Origin: Thoreauomyces humboldtii
Taxonomy: Eukaryota; Chytridiomycota; Chytridiomycetes; Spizellomycetales; Powellomycetaceae
DNA: 64,000 bases
Assembly (NCBI GenBank): GCA_027596035.1
Contig: JADGJA010000024.1
Span: 1-64,000, forward strand
Reading direction: 5' to 3'
The notes beneath the pieces are model-generated. The model saw only the letters and a list, made by a program, of their open reading frames with translations, did not search any database and was not told where the DNA came from. The translations under genes were made by a program, and so were the position numbers. Positions 32,548 to 47,200 of this stretch are shown here, in pieces (within the stretch, counting starts at the first letter, position 1; every line of letters begins with the position of its first letter).

Positions 32548-33775
32548 CTATTCGAAACGTTGTGCGGACCGCGCGAACAGGCTTTCCTTTAATGCAAGAT
32601 CCTCCAAAAGCGGGTGTTGCGGTGCCAGTTCTCGTAGCATTCTAATCGGGAAACGTTTACATCAAGTAAGAGAAGGCGGTTGGGACAAACGATAAAAGCA
32701 TACCGCAGGTAGGACGCGGTTTCCTCCGCAGATTTTCCCAGCGCGTTGGAGCAAACGATCAAGTTGGCGACAAGGTCAGCATCCTTGGCGTACTGAAATC
32801 TCGAAATGTCAGCCGTGATGTTTCCCGAATCAGACCAGCGTGTGGCACGAGTACCCTATGCAATCCTTCCAAAAGCAACCTCTCCGCTTCTGGGAACTTG
32901 CCCGCCTGCATCTTGCAGATGGCAAGTCCAGCGACCAGTCTTCCAGTGCTGAGCTTGGAAGAAGCCAGCTCTTCGAAGATGTACTGCGAGTCCTGAACGT
33001 TCTGCTCTCCCCCCTGCCAAGATCGCCGTTAGATCACTTCCCCTAAGAACCCCACTTTGAATGCACGCAAGGTACCATCGCGCAGTTGACCCATGCCTCT
33101 GCGAGCTGCGCGAGCGTTGCATCGTCGGCCCAGGTTTTGAGCTTCTCGATCTCTCGTCGCGCGAGTTCGGGACGGTCGAGCTTTAAGTAGCACTGTATCG
33201 CGATGGCCACACTGACGAGGAGATCCCAAATCATATGAGGATAGGAATACCAAGGCTCTCGACGCAGCAGAAACCACAACCCCACCATTCGAGGTTCCTC
33301 GGACTCTGAAGGACGCTCCTAAGCGCGTCCGCATACTTCTCCTCAGCATACGAGATTGACCCCGCGATTGTCTGGACGGTGCTGCTCAGACCGTTCGTTC
33401 CCTCCCCGACCAGATCGTTGATGTTCTGAACAGCCTGTGCCTTCTCCCCCGTATTCCTGGCGGCAGCAGCGCGGGTGTAGATTGCGAACTGCTTCACGGC
33501 GCGTAGCTCGGGTGCGTCAGTCTCGCTAATCTCGGCGATCGCTCGATCCGCTGATCCCGATGCGATAAGGGCGCGGTAGTATAGAGCGGACCGTTCGATC
33601 TTTTGCTCTGTTCCTCTTGGCGCTTCGTCTATCACTTGTTGCCAGGAACCCAGGTAGAATGTGTTTCGCAAGAGATGCAGCTCGTCTGGTTGCGGTTTCC
33701 ACAGGTTAAGCGAAGGGTCGGAAGAACAGAGATCAAGGAGTGCGCCACATGCGAGTTACCAATAAAGTCTCCCAT
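32548..33775 (-). CDS. SEC28: Coatomer subunit epsilon
   Basis: Six exons on the minus strand: 33775..33760, 33685..33286, 33211..33076, 33013..32855, 32792..32704, 32641..32548; 297 residues. The first exon codes only MGDFI plus one base. The body is a TPR-like solenoid. Diagnostic pieces are ELHLLRNTFYLGSWQQVI, CYLKLDRPELARREIEKL, ADDATLAQLAEAWVN, GGEQNVQDSQYIFEEL, AGKFPEAERLLLEGL and DLVANLIVCSNALGK, all in the order seen in COPE/Sec28. The protein stabilises alpha-COP in the B-subcomplex of COPI, which coats Golgi-to-ER vesicles. The 3' end converges on the BZZ1-like gene with 135 bases between the stops. Confidence 0.93.
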
Positions 33776-34956
33776 GGTGGCCGCGTCGCTTGAAATACTG
33801 TGGTGGGTAGGCAATGTGATGGCTGTGATGGAGCAATCACGGACCACGGTGAACGGTGAACGGCTGGACTGGCAGCTGGAAGAATGGCGACCGCCTAGGC
33901 GACCGCCGACAGCAGACAGCAGGAAAGTGACGGCTACAGCAAATGCATCCCCTTCTCCAAACACTTTGCATTAACGTCTCCTTGGCGAACAATGGTTACA
34001 AGGATCCTCGCTTTCAAGGGACTTTCGGGTATGCTCATGCCCTTCCGTTCCAGTCAAGCAATGCTTTGAGCTGACTGGTTCTTTTACAATAGCTGTAAGG
34101 CTGACCCTCGCACCTACCGTGGCCCGTCAGACCCTCGAGAGTACGTCGTTTGTTGTTCATCGTGTCCATCTTGTTTTCTTGGTTGATGCTGACTATTTTC
34201 TCACATAAAAAGGGCTCGCAAGCGCCGCTCCTGCCTCCAGGTAGATTTCTGCCTCTCTGGCGCGCTGGCAGAAAGGTGGAAGACAGTCTATGATGATGGG
34301 TGCTGCGTGCTCGGCGCATACATGCGTCGCAGACAGCGGCTTGTTTATTTTCGGCTGATGCCTCAAAAGGTCGAAGACGGGAACCACCAACATCGAGGAT
34401 GGGTTCTTCCCAGCGATGCCGATCAAATGCATTGCATGAAGTTGCGTAAAGGAACGAAAACTGATCCTCCTGATTGGGACCGAGCCAGTACATTTAACGG
34501 TGGCATTCCTCCCCCTTCCCGCTACTTCTCTCCTTCCTCGTGACGGAAGGGAACTGTGCCGGTGAAGATAGCGCCGAGAACAACATAATATCTGCACACC
34601 ACTCCTTTCCATTCGCAGACAGGTTCGTCGAAACATTCCCGTCCGATACCACAAATGGATAATACGTATGAACAACTACACCCTATGCCGTGCTTTCCTG
34701 CAAGGCTTCCTTGAGTCGGTGTCAGTGTTCCCTACACAGATGTGACACGCTCAAAGCAGGGGTGTCCGACATGTCCGAGACCATTGGGTTTTCTTTCCAA
34801 CCTCCCTTCCGCCTTCCGCCCTCCGTCACCCGCGCAACCCATCGCTCGATTCAACGAAACTCTCCTTACGTCCCAAGGAAAGCAAGTCCAGTCCCCTCAC
34901 GACCTGAGCGCCCCCCACACCACTCGCCTCCCGCCTCCAGCGCATCCACCAGCGTC
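33776..34956. other. Intergenic, about 1.2 kb
   Basis: No gene supported. Several open frames of 60-160 codons occur on both strands, notably 34193-34675 on the minus strand, but they overlap each other and match nothing known. The right end must hold the promoter of the bL36m gene. Confidence 0.45.
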
Positions 34957-35202
34957 ATGTTCGCCACATTTCGTAACCTCCTCGTCGCACCAAAACGTAC
35001 AGCCTCCCTCCTCCTTGCTCCTGCCGCGTCATCTCAACCATCCCTCCTCTGCTGGTCGCACCTTCAGTCCACCTTCGTCCGCACATACCGAACCAGAACC
35101 GCCCTCAAGCTAAGATGTGAAAACTGCTTCTTTTGCCGGAGGCGAAACAAGCTCCGCGTCGAGTGCAAGGAGAACCCAAAGCACAAGCAAAAGCAGAAGT
35201 AG
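34957..35202 (+). CDS. RTC6: Mitochondrial large-subunit ribosomal protein bL36m
   Basis: Single exon, 81 residues. The N-terminal ~45 residues are hydrophobic and basic (MFATFRNLLVAPKR), a mitochondrial presequence. The C-terminal 36 residues are the whole bL36 fold, with RCENCFFCRRRNKLRVEC and the end NPKHKQKQK. The zinc ligands follow the bacterial C-x2-C-x12-C-x5-H spacing exactly. The frame stays open 89 codons upstream, but the presequence-like Met at 34957 is the natural start. Confidence 0.95.
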   Translation: MFATFRNLLVAPKRTASLLLAPAASSQPSLLCWSHLQSTFVRTYRTRTALKLRCENCFFCRRRNKLRVECKENPKHKQKQK

Positions 35203-35507
35203 AAGAACAAAAAACCCCCAGAGTCTCGGATTGAATTGAATATGAACGTGTGATTGGGGGCGGCCCGGATCCATTTCGTCCCCGAACAAAGAAGATCAAG
35301 AGCATGTAGAGGATGATATGTGCGTTTGTTGTTTTTTTTATTTACAAGCAAGACATGTGGGTGAAGAGGAAAGGAACAAAAGAGGTAGACCAGAGAGATG
35401 ATACAGCCTTCCGGAGCATTGGCCAGCCAACAACGGAAGGGATGGTTACGGCGCCGAGAGTACGCCGAGAGGAAAAATAAAACACGGAACAAGAAACGAA
35501 AGCCAGC
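35203..35507. other. Convergent 3' untranslated region
   Basis: 305 bases between the bL36m stop and the stop of the secreted repeat protein. It is A/T-rich with a TTTTTTTTATTT run near 35333. No gene. Confidence 0.6.
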
Positions 35508-37270
35508 CTACTGAACTGTGATACGGATGCAGTCGTCCTGGGCTCCCCTCTGGGCGACGGGCATGACCAGAGGCTGATGGGTGAAGGCTCCGCTCATGGT
35601 GCACAGACGGTAGACTCCCGCGCCCGAGGTCGTGAAGGACGCGGAGGGCACCTCGACGCTGAGGTCGCCGGAACCGTCGGCGACGTCGTTGAGTCCCTTG
35701 AAGAACTGGAAGATCTGTGGGTCGGGTGCGCTGGGGGTGGCCGAGGAGGAGGCGGCCACCCGTTGGACGGTCACGTGGGTGTGACCCTGGATGACGCCCG
35801 CCGCGTTGAGGGTTTGGGGCGAGGTGTAGTAGTTCGTGGCGGCGGCCGAGAAGTGGCCGGTCTCGAGGTTGGAGAGGGCGATGCGGACGGTGAAGTTCTG
35901 GGAGATGGGAAGCACCGCTCCGTCGGCGGGGAGGATGATCAGCGAGGAGGGCATCTGGGAGAAGGCTGGGATGGCGCCTTGGATGGTCTCGCCGCAGGAT
36001 CCGGTCTTGACCTGCAGCCCCGTGAGAGGCGCGAAGCCGGTCAGGCCGCAGAACGCATCGCCGCCGATGGCGATGGCGGACGCGTTGTTGACGTCGAGGG
36101 CCGCGTTTAGGCTGCCCGTGATGACGGTAGAGCCGGTGTTCGTGTTCGAGGCGGTCGTGGTGGCTTCTGCAGTGGCGGCAGAGGATGTCGTGGTGGCTAC
36201 GGACTCGATGGACACCACTGTGGAAGAGGTCGCGGCAGAAGACGTGGAGGAAGAGGAAGAGATCACGACGGAGGAGGTTGCCACAGACTCGACGCTCACG
36301 ACACTGGCGGTCGCGGTAGCGACAGCCGTGGTACCGGCGTTGTTCGATTGCTTCGTGTGGTATCCGGAAGCCTTGGTCTTGTAGTGCTTCTTCTTGGTCT
36401 GGGTCTCGGAGGCAACGACAGCGGTCGATGTTTCGACAGACTGAACACTCACGACAGCGGCGGCAAGGGTAGTGGTTTTGGTGTCAGCCATCATGGTGTG
36501 AGTTTCGCTCATCACGACGGCGGCAGGTGTCGTCTCGATCATCATCGAGTGGGATGCAACCGCAGCGGCCGGAGTGGTTTCGGCCATCATGGTGTGAGTT
36601 GCGCTCATCACTACGGCGGCAGGAGTGGTCTCGATCATCATGGTGTGGGATACCACAACCGCAGCAGCAGGAGTGGTCTCGGCCATCATCGTGTGGGTCT
36701 CCTTCATCACGACGGCAGCGGGTGTCGTCTCGGCCATCATGGTGTGCTTGGACTTGTAGTACTTTTTCTTGGTCTTGGCGGGTTCGGCCATCATTGTGTG
36801 GGTCTCCTTCATCACGACGGCAGCGGGTGTCGTTTCGGCCATCATTGTGTGGGTCTCCTTCATCACGACGGCGGCAGGGGTCGTTTCTGCCATCATGGTG
36901 TGGGTGGCAACGACGACGGCCGCGGGTTGCTGCTGCGTGTAGTGATATCCGCTGTCCGGTTTCTTCTTGTGGTAGGGCTCGTACGTGGGCGCTGCGTCAG
37001 GCGTGTATACGGCGGCAGGCGCGACCGCCGGCGTGTTGTACACTTTGACGGGAGCTGCGGTGGTGTAAGAGGTGTCATATGCTGGTTGCGTATACGCCGG
37101 TGCGACGTAAGCTGAAGCCTTCTTATGGCACTTTGCTGCAAACAAGTAAGCGACTGACGTGAGACCCCGATCCAATGTCAACCAGATGGACAGCCTTCTT
37201 CCATACCTGGACGAGCTGAGACGGCGCAGGATGCCGTGAGCGCGAGGGCGAGGATGTGAGTGAGATGCAT
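35508..37270 (-). CDS. Secreted repeat protein with conserved C-terminal fungal domain
   Basis: Two exons on the minus strand, 37270..37207 and 37135..35508; 563 residues. A clear signal peptide (MHLTHILALALTASCAVSA) is split by the intron. A Tyr/Pro/Ala-rich linker with YHKKKPDSGYHY follows. Residues ~99-245 hold nine copies of a 16-17 residue unit around THTMMAETTPAAVVM; one unit is interrupted by KTKKKYYKS. A Ser/Thr-rich spacer then leads to a C-terminal domain of about 190 residues that starts near GSLNAALDVNNASAIA, includes GDAFCGLTGFAPLTGLQV and IQGHTHVTVQRV, and ends DDCIRITVQ. This tail resembles a widespread uncharacterised fungal secreted domain. The protein is probably O-glycosylated and linked to the wall or extracellular matrix. 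Repeat number is likely variable. Confidence 0.82.
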
Positions 37271-38604
37271 GGTGTATCTGTCTAACTTTTTCTATGAGAA
37301 TCTATGGAGCCCGGATCGGCGACGAAAGGGTCGTGGACGGCGAGCGGGCGAGATCGAGCTTCTTGAAGATGAGGAGGTTTGACTGAATCAGGTTTCGTCT
37401 GAGAGAACTGGAGAGGAGAAGAGACGAGGGGGCCAGGCTGTGCTGTTCCGCCCCTCATCTTTAACTAATCTATCTGAACCACCCGAAATGACCTGGTAAA
37501 GTGCCCAGCGAAGGCGAAGCAAAGGACCCCATCGTCGGCTCGCTCTCCGAGGTTCGCTGGGAAATTACATGGACTGCAAATTTTGCGTTGCCGTTCATTA
37601 TCCCCGCAGTGGAAATGAAGGAGACGCCGCTCAACGGTTCATTTACCGCCATGTTGGAACGCATCCGCAACAGCCGAGCTGCAATGTGCCAGAAGTTCAC
37701 ATCTTGAAACGACCGACCGCTTTACGATCCCTCCCTCGGTGGCGTACTCTTCTTCTTGAAACGCCAGGCGCTGTCGAGCAAAGGAGAAAGCGGAATCTTC
37801 CCGTTTCAAAAGTCTTCCCAAGACGGGACTGGAGCTTCCCCATGCGCATGTTTCTGCTGCCGCCCGAGCAGCAACGGTTGACAACATGAAGTCCCATCCA
37901 CCTTGAAAATTCCGATTAGACAGCGCGGCAATCGGCTGACGACTGGCTGACGATCGCTCATCACGCCGGTCTGTTCGCATCCCACAACCACGTCAATCAA
38001 GGTACAGGATCAGGTCAGGTCAGGGCCATTGAAGCCGTCATGCGCCATTTCATCGGGAGACAGTTCAAAAAGCCCCAGGAGTGGGGTGCCGTTGGTAGAC
38101 CAGGCCTTGCTTTAGCGCCAAGGGAAACACCCAAACCGTCGTATTCAGTTCTTTGTCTGCATCGCCAATGCCCAAGGCTGTCCGCTGTGCCTGACGATAG
38201 AAGCGGAGAACGCAGGTTAACAGCCTCGATCCCGCCGAAGACCCCACAGGAGCTAGTGGGCACACGAGTGCGTTGAACGTGATTCAGTAGATGACATGAC
38301 GGTTCTCACGTGGGGTGTATAGCGTACCGATATAAGGAACGACCGAGGGAACCGGTCGAGGTGGGTAAAGTCCTCGATGGTTTGCTCTGGGGGGGAAAGC
38401 TAAGGGGATTGGGTGCCAGCCCTCCTCCCCCCTTTTTCTTTGCGCACTTCAGTCTGGTTCTTTTTTCTCCTTCCCCGGCAGTGGGCATACAGATCTACAC
38501 TGTCGCGGGCGCCACCCTCCCCATTCCCCGTCCAGGCTTTCACCAGCAAACCCTCAAGGCAACTCCTGCCAGCAACACTCGATACGAGCAGCAAGCAGTC
38601 CACC
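37271..38604. promoter_or_regulatory. Long divergent promoter region (secreted protein / CTP synthase)
   Basis: 1.3 kb between divergent starts. Many overlapping open frames under 115 codons look like noise. A strong CT-rich tract (about 38424-38480) lies about 150 bases before the CTP synthase ATG, as often seen upstream of highly expressed fungal genes. Confidence 0.45.
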
Positions 38605-40746
<2,142 letters not shown>

Positions 40747-41229
40747 AAGAGATCCTTTTTATTTGTTTTGCTCCTTTTGCTTTGCTGCGTTGCCCATCTC
40801 TCCGGTCGCTGGATGCGTGCCTGATCGTTTTTTCAAAGCCTTCCCACATATTTATTCATTTTCATGTCTTATCCTTCGTCTTCTTGTTTTTCCTGAGAAT
40901 TCGAGCTGAATTGTTTTTTCCCACGATGACATCCTCCTCTGCAACCAAGAGATGTTACAGGGTGTGTCACTGTGACTCACCCAGTTTGAGGAAAAAAGCG
41001 CGACGAGCGAACCGGTCTCGCGTTCTTTCTCGCAAAACACCCCCCTCTTCCCCCTCCTCATCGAATATCGATAACTCGTTGACTCAAAAATAAACGAGGA
41101 GAAGGCGGCAGGAACGGCTGTCCCAGTAAGCCCACAGCATTTTTACGCATTCTTTCATGTTCCCCTCTCATCTGCCCTGTTCCGTTTTGACCGGCCTCCT
41201 ATTTCGATAGTAGACCAGAGTAGAGAAGG
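40747..41229. promoter_or_regulatory. Intergenic: 3' end of CTP synthase gene and promoter of RalGAP alpha
   Basis: 483 bases, T-rich after the URA7 stop (3' untranslated). No further gene recognised. Confidence 0.5.
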
Positions 41230-44200
41230 ATGAGCGACGATAAAAGGCTGGAGAAGCTGTTGAAAAGGGCAAAGCCGTTCCTGGATGAAAAGCTCAAGGC
41301 GAAACAGAGGCTGAACTCGCTGTACAGCTTCATGGGTATGTCGGTGTGACTGGAGGAAGGATTCTAGGGTGACGCAAGTGCTCATGATTGCTTGCAGAAA
41401 ACTCGACTGAACAGGACCAGACAAAGTTCTACGAGGAGCATGACTACCAAATATACCAAGTCATGTTCGACTGCTTCACTCATCAGGTCGAGAAGATCAA
41501 ATGTGAGAAGGGAAGAGCGGCTCCTCTTGGGTGCAGGCTATGGCAGATTGCTGAAGCACCGACCGTCTGACAGCGCGGGAGAAGCCTGACAAGCCCCTCA
41601 CCGTCACCGGCAAGGAGGTCACGGACCTTTTCCGCATCCTTCATATCCTCAAGCGGATCGCGGTCCTGCTCCCGCTGAAGATCCGGTCCGGATGGCAAAG
41701 ACGAAGCATAGGTGTGCCCTTTCCAACTTTTTTTTTTTCCCGTTCAACCATTTTCGCTGACGAAAATCGATGAAAACGTTGTTAGTGGGGATCTTGCAAA
41801 CGATGCTGGCCTCCACAAACCATCCAAAACTGCGGATAGAAGGGTTTCGGATCCTGCTTCTCTATCTTACGCCGCAGACTACAGAGTCCCACGAAGTCAC
41901 GCCGATCTATGCCAATGCCATCCCTCTGTCTGTGTTTGACGTGGGCGTTTGCCCGGTCCCCATCGATACCGCTGCTCCTTATTGTGCGGATTCTGAAAGA
42001 AAAGATGCGGTGGATGCACAAGATGAAGGCACCTGGAAAGGGGAGGGCAAGGGCGCGCTGAGGCAGGAGGCTATCGAATGGGAGAGGAGGGTGACCACTT
42101 TGGTGGGCACCTCGGTCGGTGGGGTATCTGCCGGGAATAGCTGTAAGTAAATAGCTAAGCCGAATCTCGTACCCATCAACAGAAGATCTAACAACTGAAA
42201 TGCATGCAGGTATGGACAAGACGGCTCTTCTACCGAGTATGACCCCTTTCACATCGTACGACTCTGTCGACCTGTTTGAAGAAATCCTCCAACATCTCGT
42301 CCAGGTCGCATCTCTAGAACCAATCCCACCACCTCGGAAATCCTCTCGTCAAAATTCAGCCTCAGCTACCTGTCCGCTTCCATCGTCTGGCGATCCCACC
42401 GCCCTAAGCGAGTATGTCTTGGCACCCGAGCCTGACAGCATCATTTCGGGCGATGGCGTCAAGAACATGTCGTCTGAACATCAGTTCGAACTTGACGAAG
42501 AGGATGAAATGGGAATACGAGAGGAAATGGCGCCGACACCTGTTGTCACGTCCGTGATGTCTGAAGTGGAGGGAACGGAGAGGTCGGATAGGTCCGGGAT
42601 CGTTTCGGACCCTGTCGCAGCACCCACTGCCCTCGCGGTGATGTGGGGGTACTTCAAGAAGTACTATCTGAAGATTCTGTTTCCCCGAGTGTCGAAAAAG
42701 TGCGGGATGGAGGTCGTTGACGGAGAAGGTAAGTTGATCAAGCATCGCATGTTGCATTTGTCGCTTATCACTGAAAGCTTTGTCAGGCTTTGCAACCTGC
42801 CCTCCCCAGCTGCTCCACTGCCTCATCAACTTCCTCATCCGACAGTGCGTCGACACACCAGTTTCGCAAGCCTCTGTGGCTCTACGTACTCTTCTCCTGG
42901 GTTCTGATTACAGCAACTTGGAGATGGTGCACGAATGGCTTCGACAAGCTATGCTCCTACCGATTGCGTGGAGTGATGTACTGAGAGGTAGCATCGGTGT
43001 CGTGCGTGTCTGGTTGGGACAAGCTGTAAGTCCCATGATATCAGCTCGTCCGGAAGCTTTGGCTGAAAATGAATGATAGGAGGAGGAGCGGCCTCCTTTT
43101 CTACAGCAACGAGTGGGCGGAAGATCGCAGACCATCATTGACGCCCCTGATCTCGGCAATATCAATGCTTACGCCCGGAGGTATATTCGATACATGCGTT
43201 TGCTGTTTTCGAATAAGGTCGATGACGTAGAGCACATGGAAGCTCAGGTATCTCATTTAATTTTCAGTGGAGTTATTGTAACTCTCACTCATCATCTTCT
43301 TTGATCCGAGAAGCATTCGATCTTTCACGAAGCCCTTAGTCTGTACCGCACACTTACATCCGAGTCGCATTCATGGCTCTCAGCGCAGACTTGGCGAACG
43401 CTGACCAGCACCCTTCTCGATATCACATCACATGTCCTCGGTGACCATGCACATCCACCAGCCATCCTCAAAAGCGACGCCATTCTTGCATCGGGTCTTG
43501 CTGACTACATCTTCGAGACCGTTTTCACCACCTGGGTCAGGAGCGGAATCCAGGACGATGAGATGTGGAAGACTCTCCGCGATGTACTAGAGAGATGTCT
43601 GGGTTGGAAGGAATGCGTGGCTCAGTGGGAAGTCATCACACTAGAGCTCACCAGCATCATGGCGGAGAAGACGTACGGGAAGGAGCTCGACACCCGATTC
43701 GTCAGAAAACCGAGACCAATGTCTGCCTCATCTGGTTCTGGAGGAACCGGTAATGGGAATTCGGGGAACAGACGGGTACCAGCCCAACCCTTCCGCCCAC
43801 ACTCTTCGTCGCGGGCACCATCCTCCTCTTCCTCTAATACCGCTGCGACCCTAACTGTCACCTCATCAAAACGAGATCGATCAAACTCGATCTTAACAGC
43901 AGGAGCCGCACGCATGGATCCTCGACGACTGGTCCCGACCCCTGCTCCCAGCGTCGGGCTCAAAGGAGCCAAAAGCGAGACGGATATCAGTCAGCTACAA
44001 GGCGGATCAGCCACCACTACCAGCACGGCAACGGTCACGACCAGCAGCGTAGGCAAACATTCGCCTGTGACGAGTCAAGCCAGCGAAGGGCGACCATGGG
44101 GACTCGAGTTCTTCAAGCACAAGGAACCTTCGGACGTGAAAGCCGTACCATTAAACGAGGGGATAGATGATACGGAAGATGACCCTCTCGTGCTCACCAA

Positions 44201-47200
44201 GAAGGTTAGCGGTGTGGCTCTCGTAGGGCATGGCAAGTCATCCAGTCAGTCGTTGTTCTCGCTGTTGACCGATGCCCATGAGAGGTAAGTGGGCTGGAAT
44301 CTGCTCCGAGCTGATAAAAGGCCAGCGACGGTGCTGATTATTTTTGTTGCGTTTAGCCCAGCGCACATACCTACTTTAGCCCTTCGTCGAGCGGCAGGAT
44401 CGGCTGAATTCGGTGACATCCGGGTTCTCTCCGATTGGACTGCAGAGTCGGCGCTTTTCGCATGGGAGAACGTTCTATGCGTCCTCGGCGACCTCAACAA
44501 TATCACTGCTCCGCCGAACCACGCAGAGGCCATGCGATGTACGAAGAAAGTGTGGGATGCTCTCGAATATGTGAGTTATTATCAGTGCGCTCTCGCCGGT
44601 GCAACTGCTCATACTTGCTAATGCGGGTGGGGAAAATCAGATCCGATTGTCGCAACCTTACGAAAGCCAGGAAGATATGTGGATGCCTCCACTGTTCAAG
44701 TTTGCCAGCTGGTGGTTTAAAGCCGCAGATTTGGACAGGTACCGTTATTCATGCTGACTCCAGCGTGTTCGCAGTTTGTGAACTAACATCTTGGACTTCA
44801 TTCAGTAATCGAGCAGATGGAAGAGCGGTGGCGGTTGGATGCATGTGTCGGATGATGTGTCGCCGACATGACCAGCCGTTTCCGGAAACATACTACGCCC
44901 ATTTTTACCGACTGCTGGTCAAAGTATGCCTTACAAAGACATTCAGTGTTGTGCTTGCAAATTGACGATAGTAACACTGTTACAAACAGGGACTTGCAAG
45001 CGACGATATTCAAGTGATTACGGCTATCATGGGCAGCTGCAAAAAGTTATTTACGCACGGACTTTCTGGAAGCTACATCCTTATTGAACCGTTCTTAACG
45101 TGCATTCGAAAGCTGGTAAGTGCTCAGACTCCCTGAAAGTCTGCACCAGAAACTTATTCGAGCCAATTCTTGCAGTTTGCCAGCAATGGAAGTTTCACCA
45201 CTTTCGATCTACCAGAAGACGTGCGTCAGGATGCCATCACCATTCTATCCGCCCTGGTGTGCGTACCAAACCATTTTATCTCGACACACACAACTCCAGC
45301 ACCTCCACCGAGTATGCGTCCATCACGCGTATTGAGTACGGACGGCATGCACGTTGCTGGGGCCTTACGTGCCGCCACAGGTTCGAAACGCGATTCGAAC
45401 CGCCCTCACTCCATCAGCACGTCGTATCCTCCAGCGGTACCGACGCCATCTCCAGCGGCCCGAGCTGCTGCTGCCCGACGATCGTCCGAATTGCTCGCCA
45501 ATCTTCCCTTGTCGCCTGCGCGGCGGACCGCGTCTCCTCCAGCGTCGCCAGGAGGCTTGGTGCCAGCCATACGAATTGATGACAGTGCTACGAGGTCCGT
45601 ATCCTTGCCGCCAAGTCCGACCGTGTACCGTCAATCGGAACAATTAGGGGAAGAGCCGCCTACTCGCGTTGACCTGAAGGCGGCGATCAAAGAAACGTTC
45701 CTGGCGCTCCTGCAGGAAGAAAGGCAGCCTGCGCGCCAGGACTTGCATCCCGAGACCTTTGCCATGCTGCATTGGGGCCTCACTGTCATGGCCTTCGACG
45801 AGATGATGAACGCTCCACGACCAACAAATCATGTGGTGGACGACTGCATCAACTCGCTGCTCGATCATCTCACGGTCGACAGCGTTCAAGTAGTACATGC
45901 AGCCGCCGATGGACTGACGTTTCTAGCGCAGAACCACACATTGCTGCCTTATATCGACATGCAAGTTTTGCAGGGTATCGTTGAGAAAGTTGTTGGAGCA
46001 CTGAACGAGCAGTTGCTTTTACACCGCGGTTCATCCAATCCGCAGGTCTGCGCCTACATTATCAAGCGACTTCTATATTGCCTCCTCGACTGGACGATGA
46101 TTCTACCTCAGGAAGTGTGGGCTATTTCCAAAGTGTCGCAGATGGTTTTCGAGGTCATCGAAAATGCTATGAGCGTTCCCGCTGACGTCGAAACAGCAAT
46201 GTCCCCAAGTGCGGAACCGGAGAAGGGTAACACGCTATCGAGGAGGGCTAGAGCAAGCATCTACGAGTCTAGCGGACTGGCTCCCCCCGTGCTCTCACTT
46301 CCAACGAATGTAGGGACTAGAGACAGGAGGTCAACTTCGGAAAGTCGAAACTCAACTTCTGATCGCGCGGATTCTAACCTTCCGGCAACTGGAAGACCTG
46401 GGTCAGTGAACGCCAAGCTCTCCGGCGACGAAGACGGCGGGACGGGCAGCCAGCTCATCCGTGAGACAGCAGAGAACGTCCTCATGCATATCCTTCACCA
46501 CGTGAACAACTTTGCGCCTCCTCACGGCGCGTCCATGCTCAGCAGCCAGATCCTGGATCCGGCGCTACAAGACGAGCCAAAAGAGGGGGAGAAGTATCTG
46601 TATCTTGCTATCAACGGTACGACCATCATGACTATTGTGGACATGCCGGGTCGAACTCCTCTAGATTCCCGGGCTCGGTTGATTGTCAGGGACATGACGG
46701 GACGATATACGTGGGACTCTAGGCTTTTCTACGAGAGTCTGCTAAAGATGCAGAAACGGGCGGAAACTTTGGGAAATGGATCAAACGATAACCTGGACAG
46801 GTTTAGACATGATCCCTGTCAGTACCAGGGCATCGTCGCTGCCCTGGAAATCCCTGGAGACGTAACCGTGGAGGAGCAACCCCGGATCCTGAAGCCGGAT
46901 CCCGTGACCTATAGTCGCGCTCAGGGTGCCATGCCTACTTGGCAGTCTGGTATCGGCGCCGAGACGGCAGACATGCTTGACGAGCTTCTGCGGTACATCG
47001 GCACCGCACATCCAGACTGTCTCCTGAAAAAGGATGTCCCGCTGAACGTGTCATCCCCTGTGCATTCGAGCATGGTTCCTGCCGTTTTAGAAACACGCGA
47101 GGCCCTTCAACGGCAAATCAAAGCCGAGCAGCATTTCATCAACGCAGCTCCTTCCGAAGCGCCGGCGGCAAGTCGCAGAGGCAGCCATATGCACAATTCC

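Noticed and set aside
34690..34956. N-terminal extension of the bL36m frame
   Set aside because: The Met at 34957 starts a proper mitochondrial presequence; the upstream 89 codons look like leader DNA.
36348..37115. Long Gly/His-rich open frame on the plus strand
   Set aside because: It is the antisense shadow of the secreted repeat protein; low-complexity repeats keep the opposite strand open.
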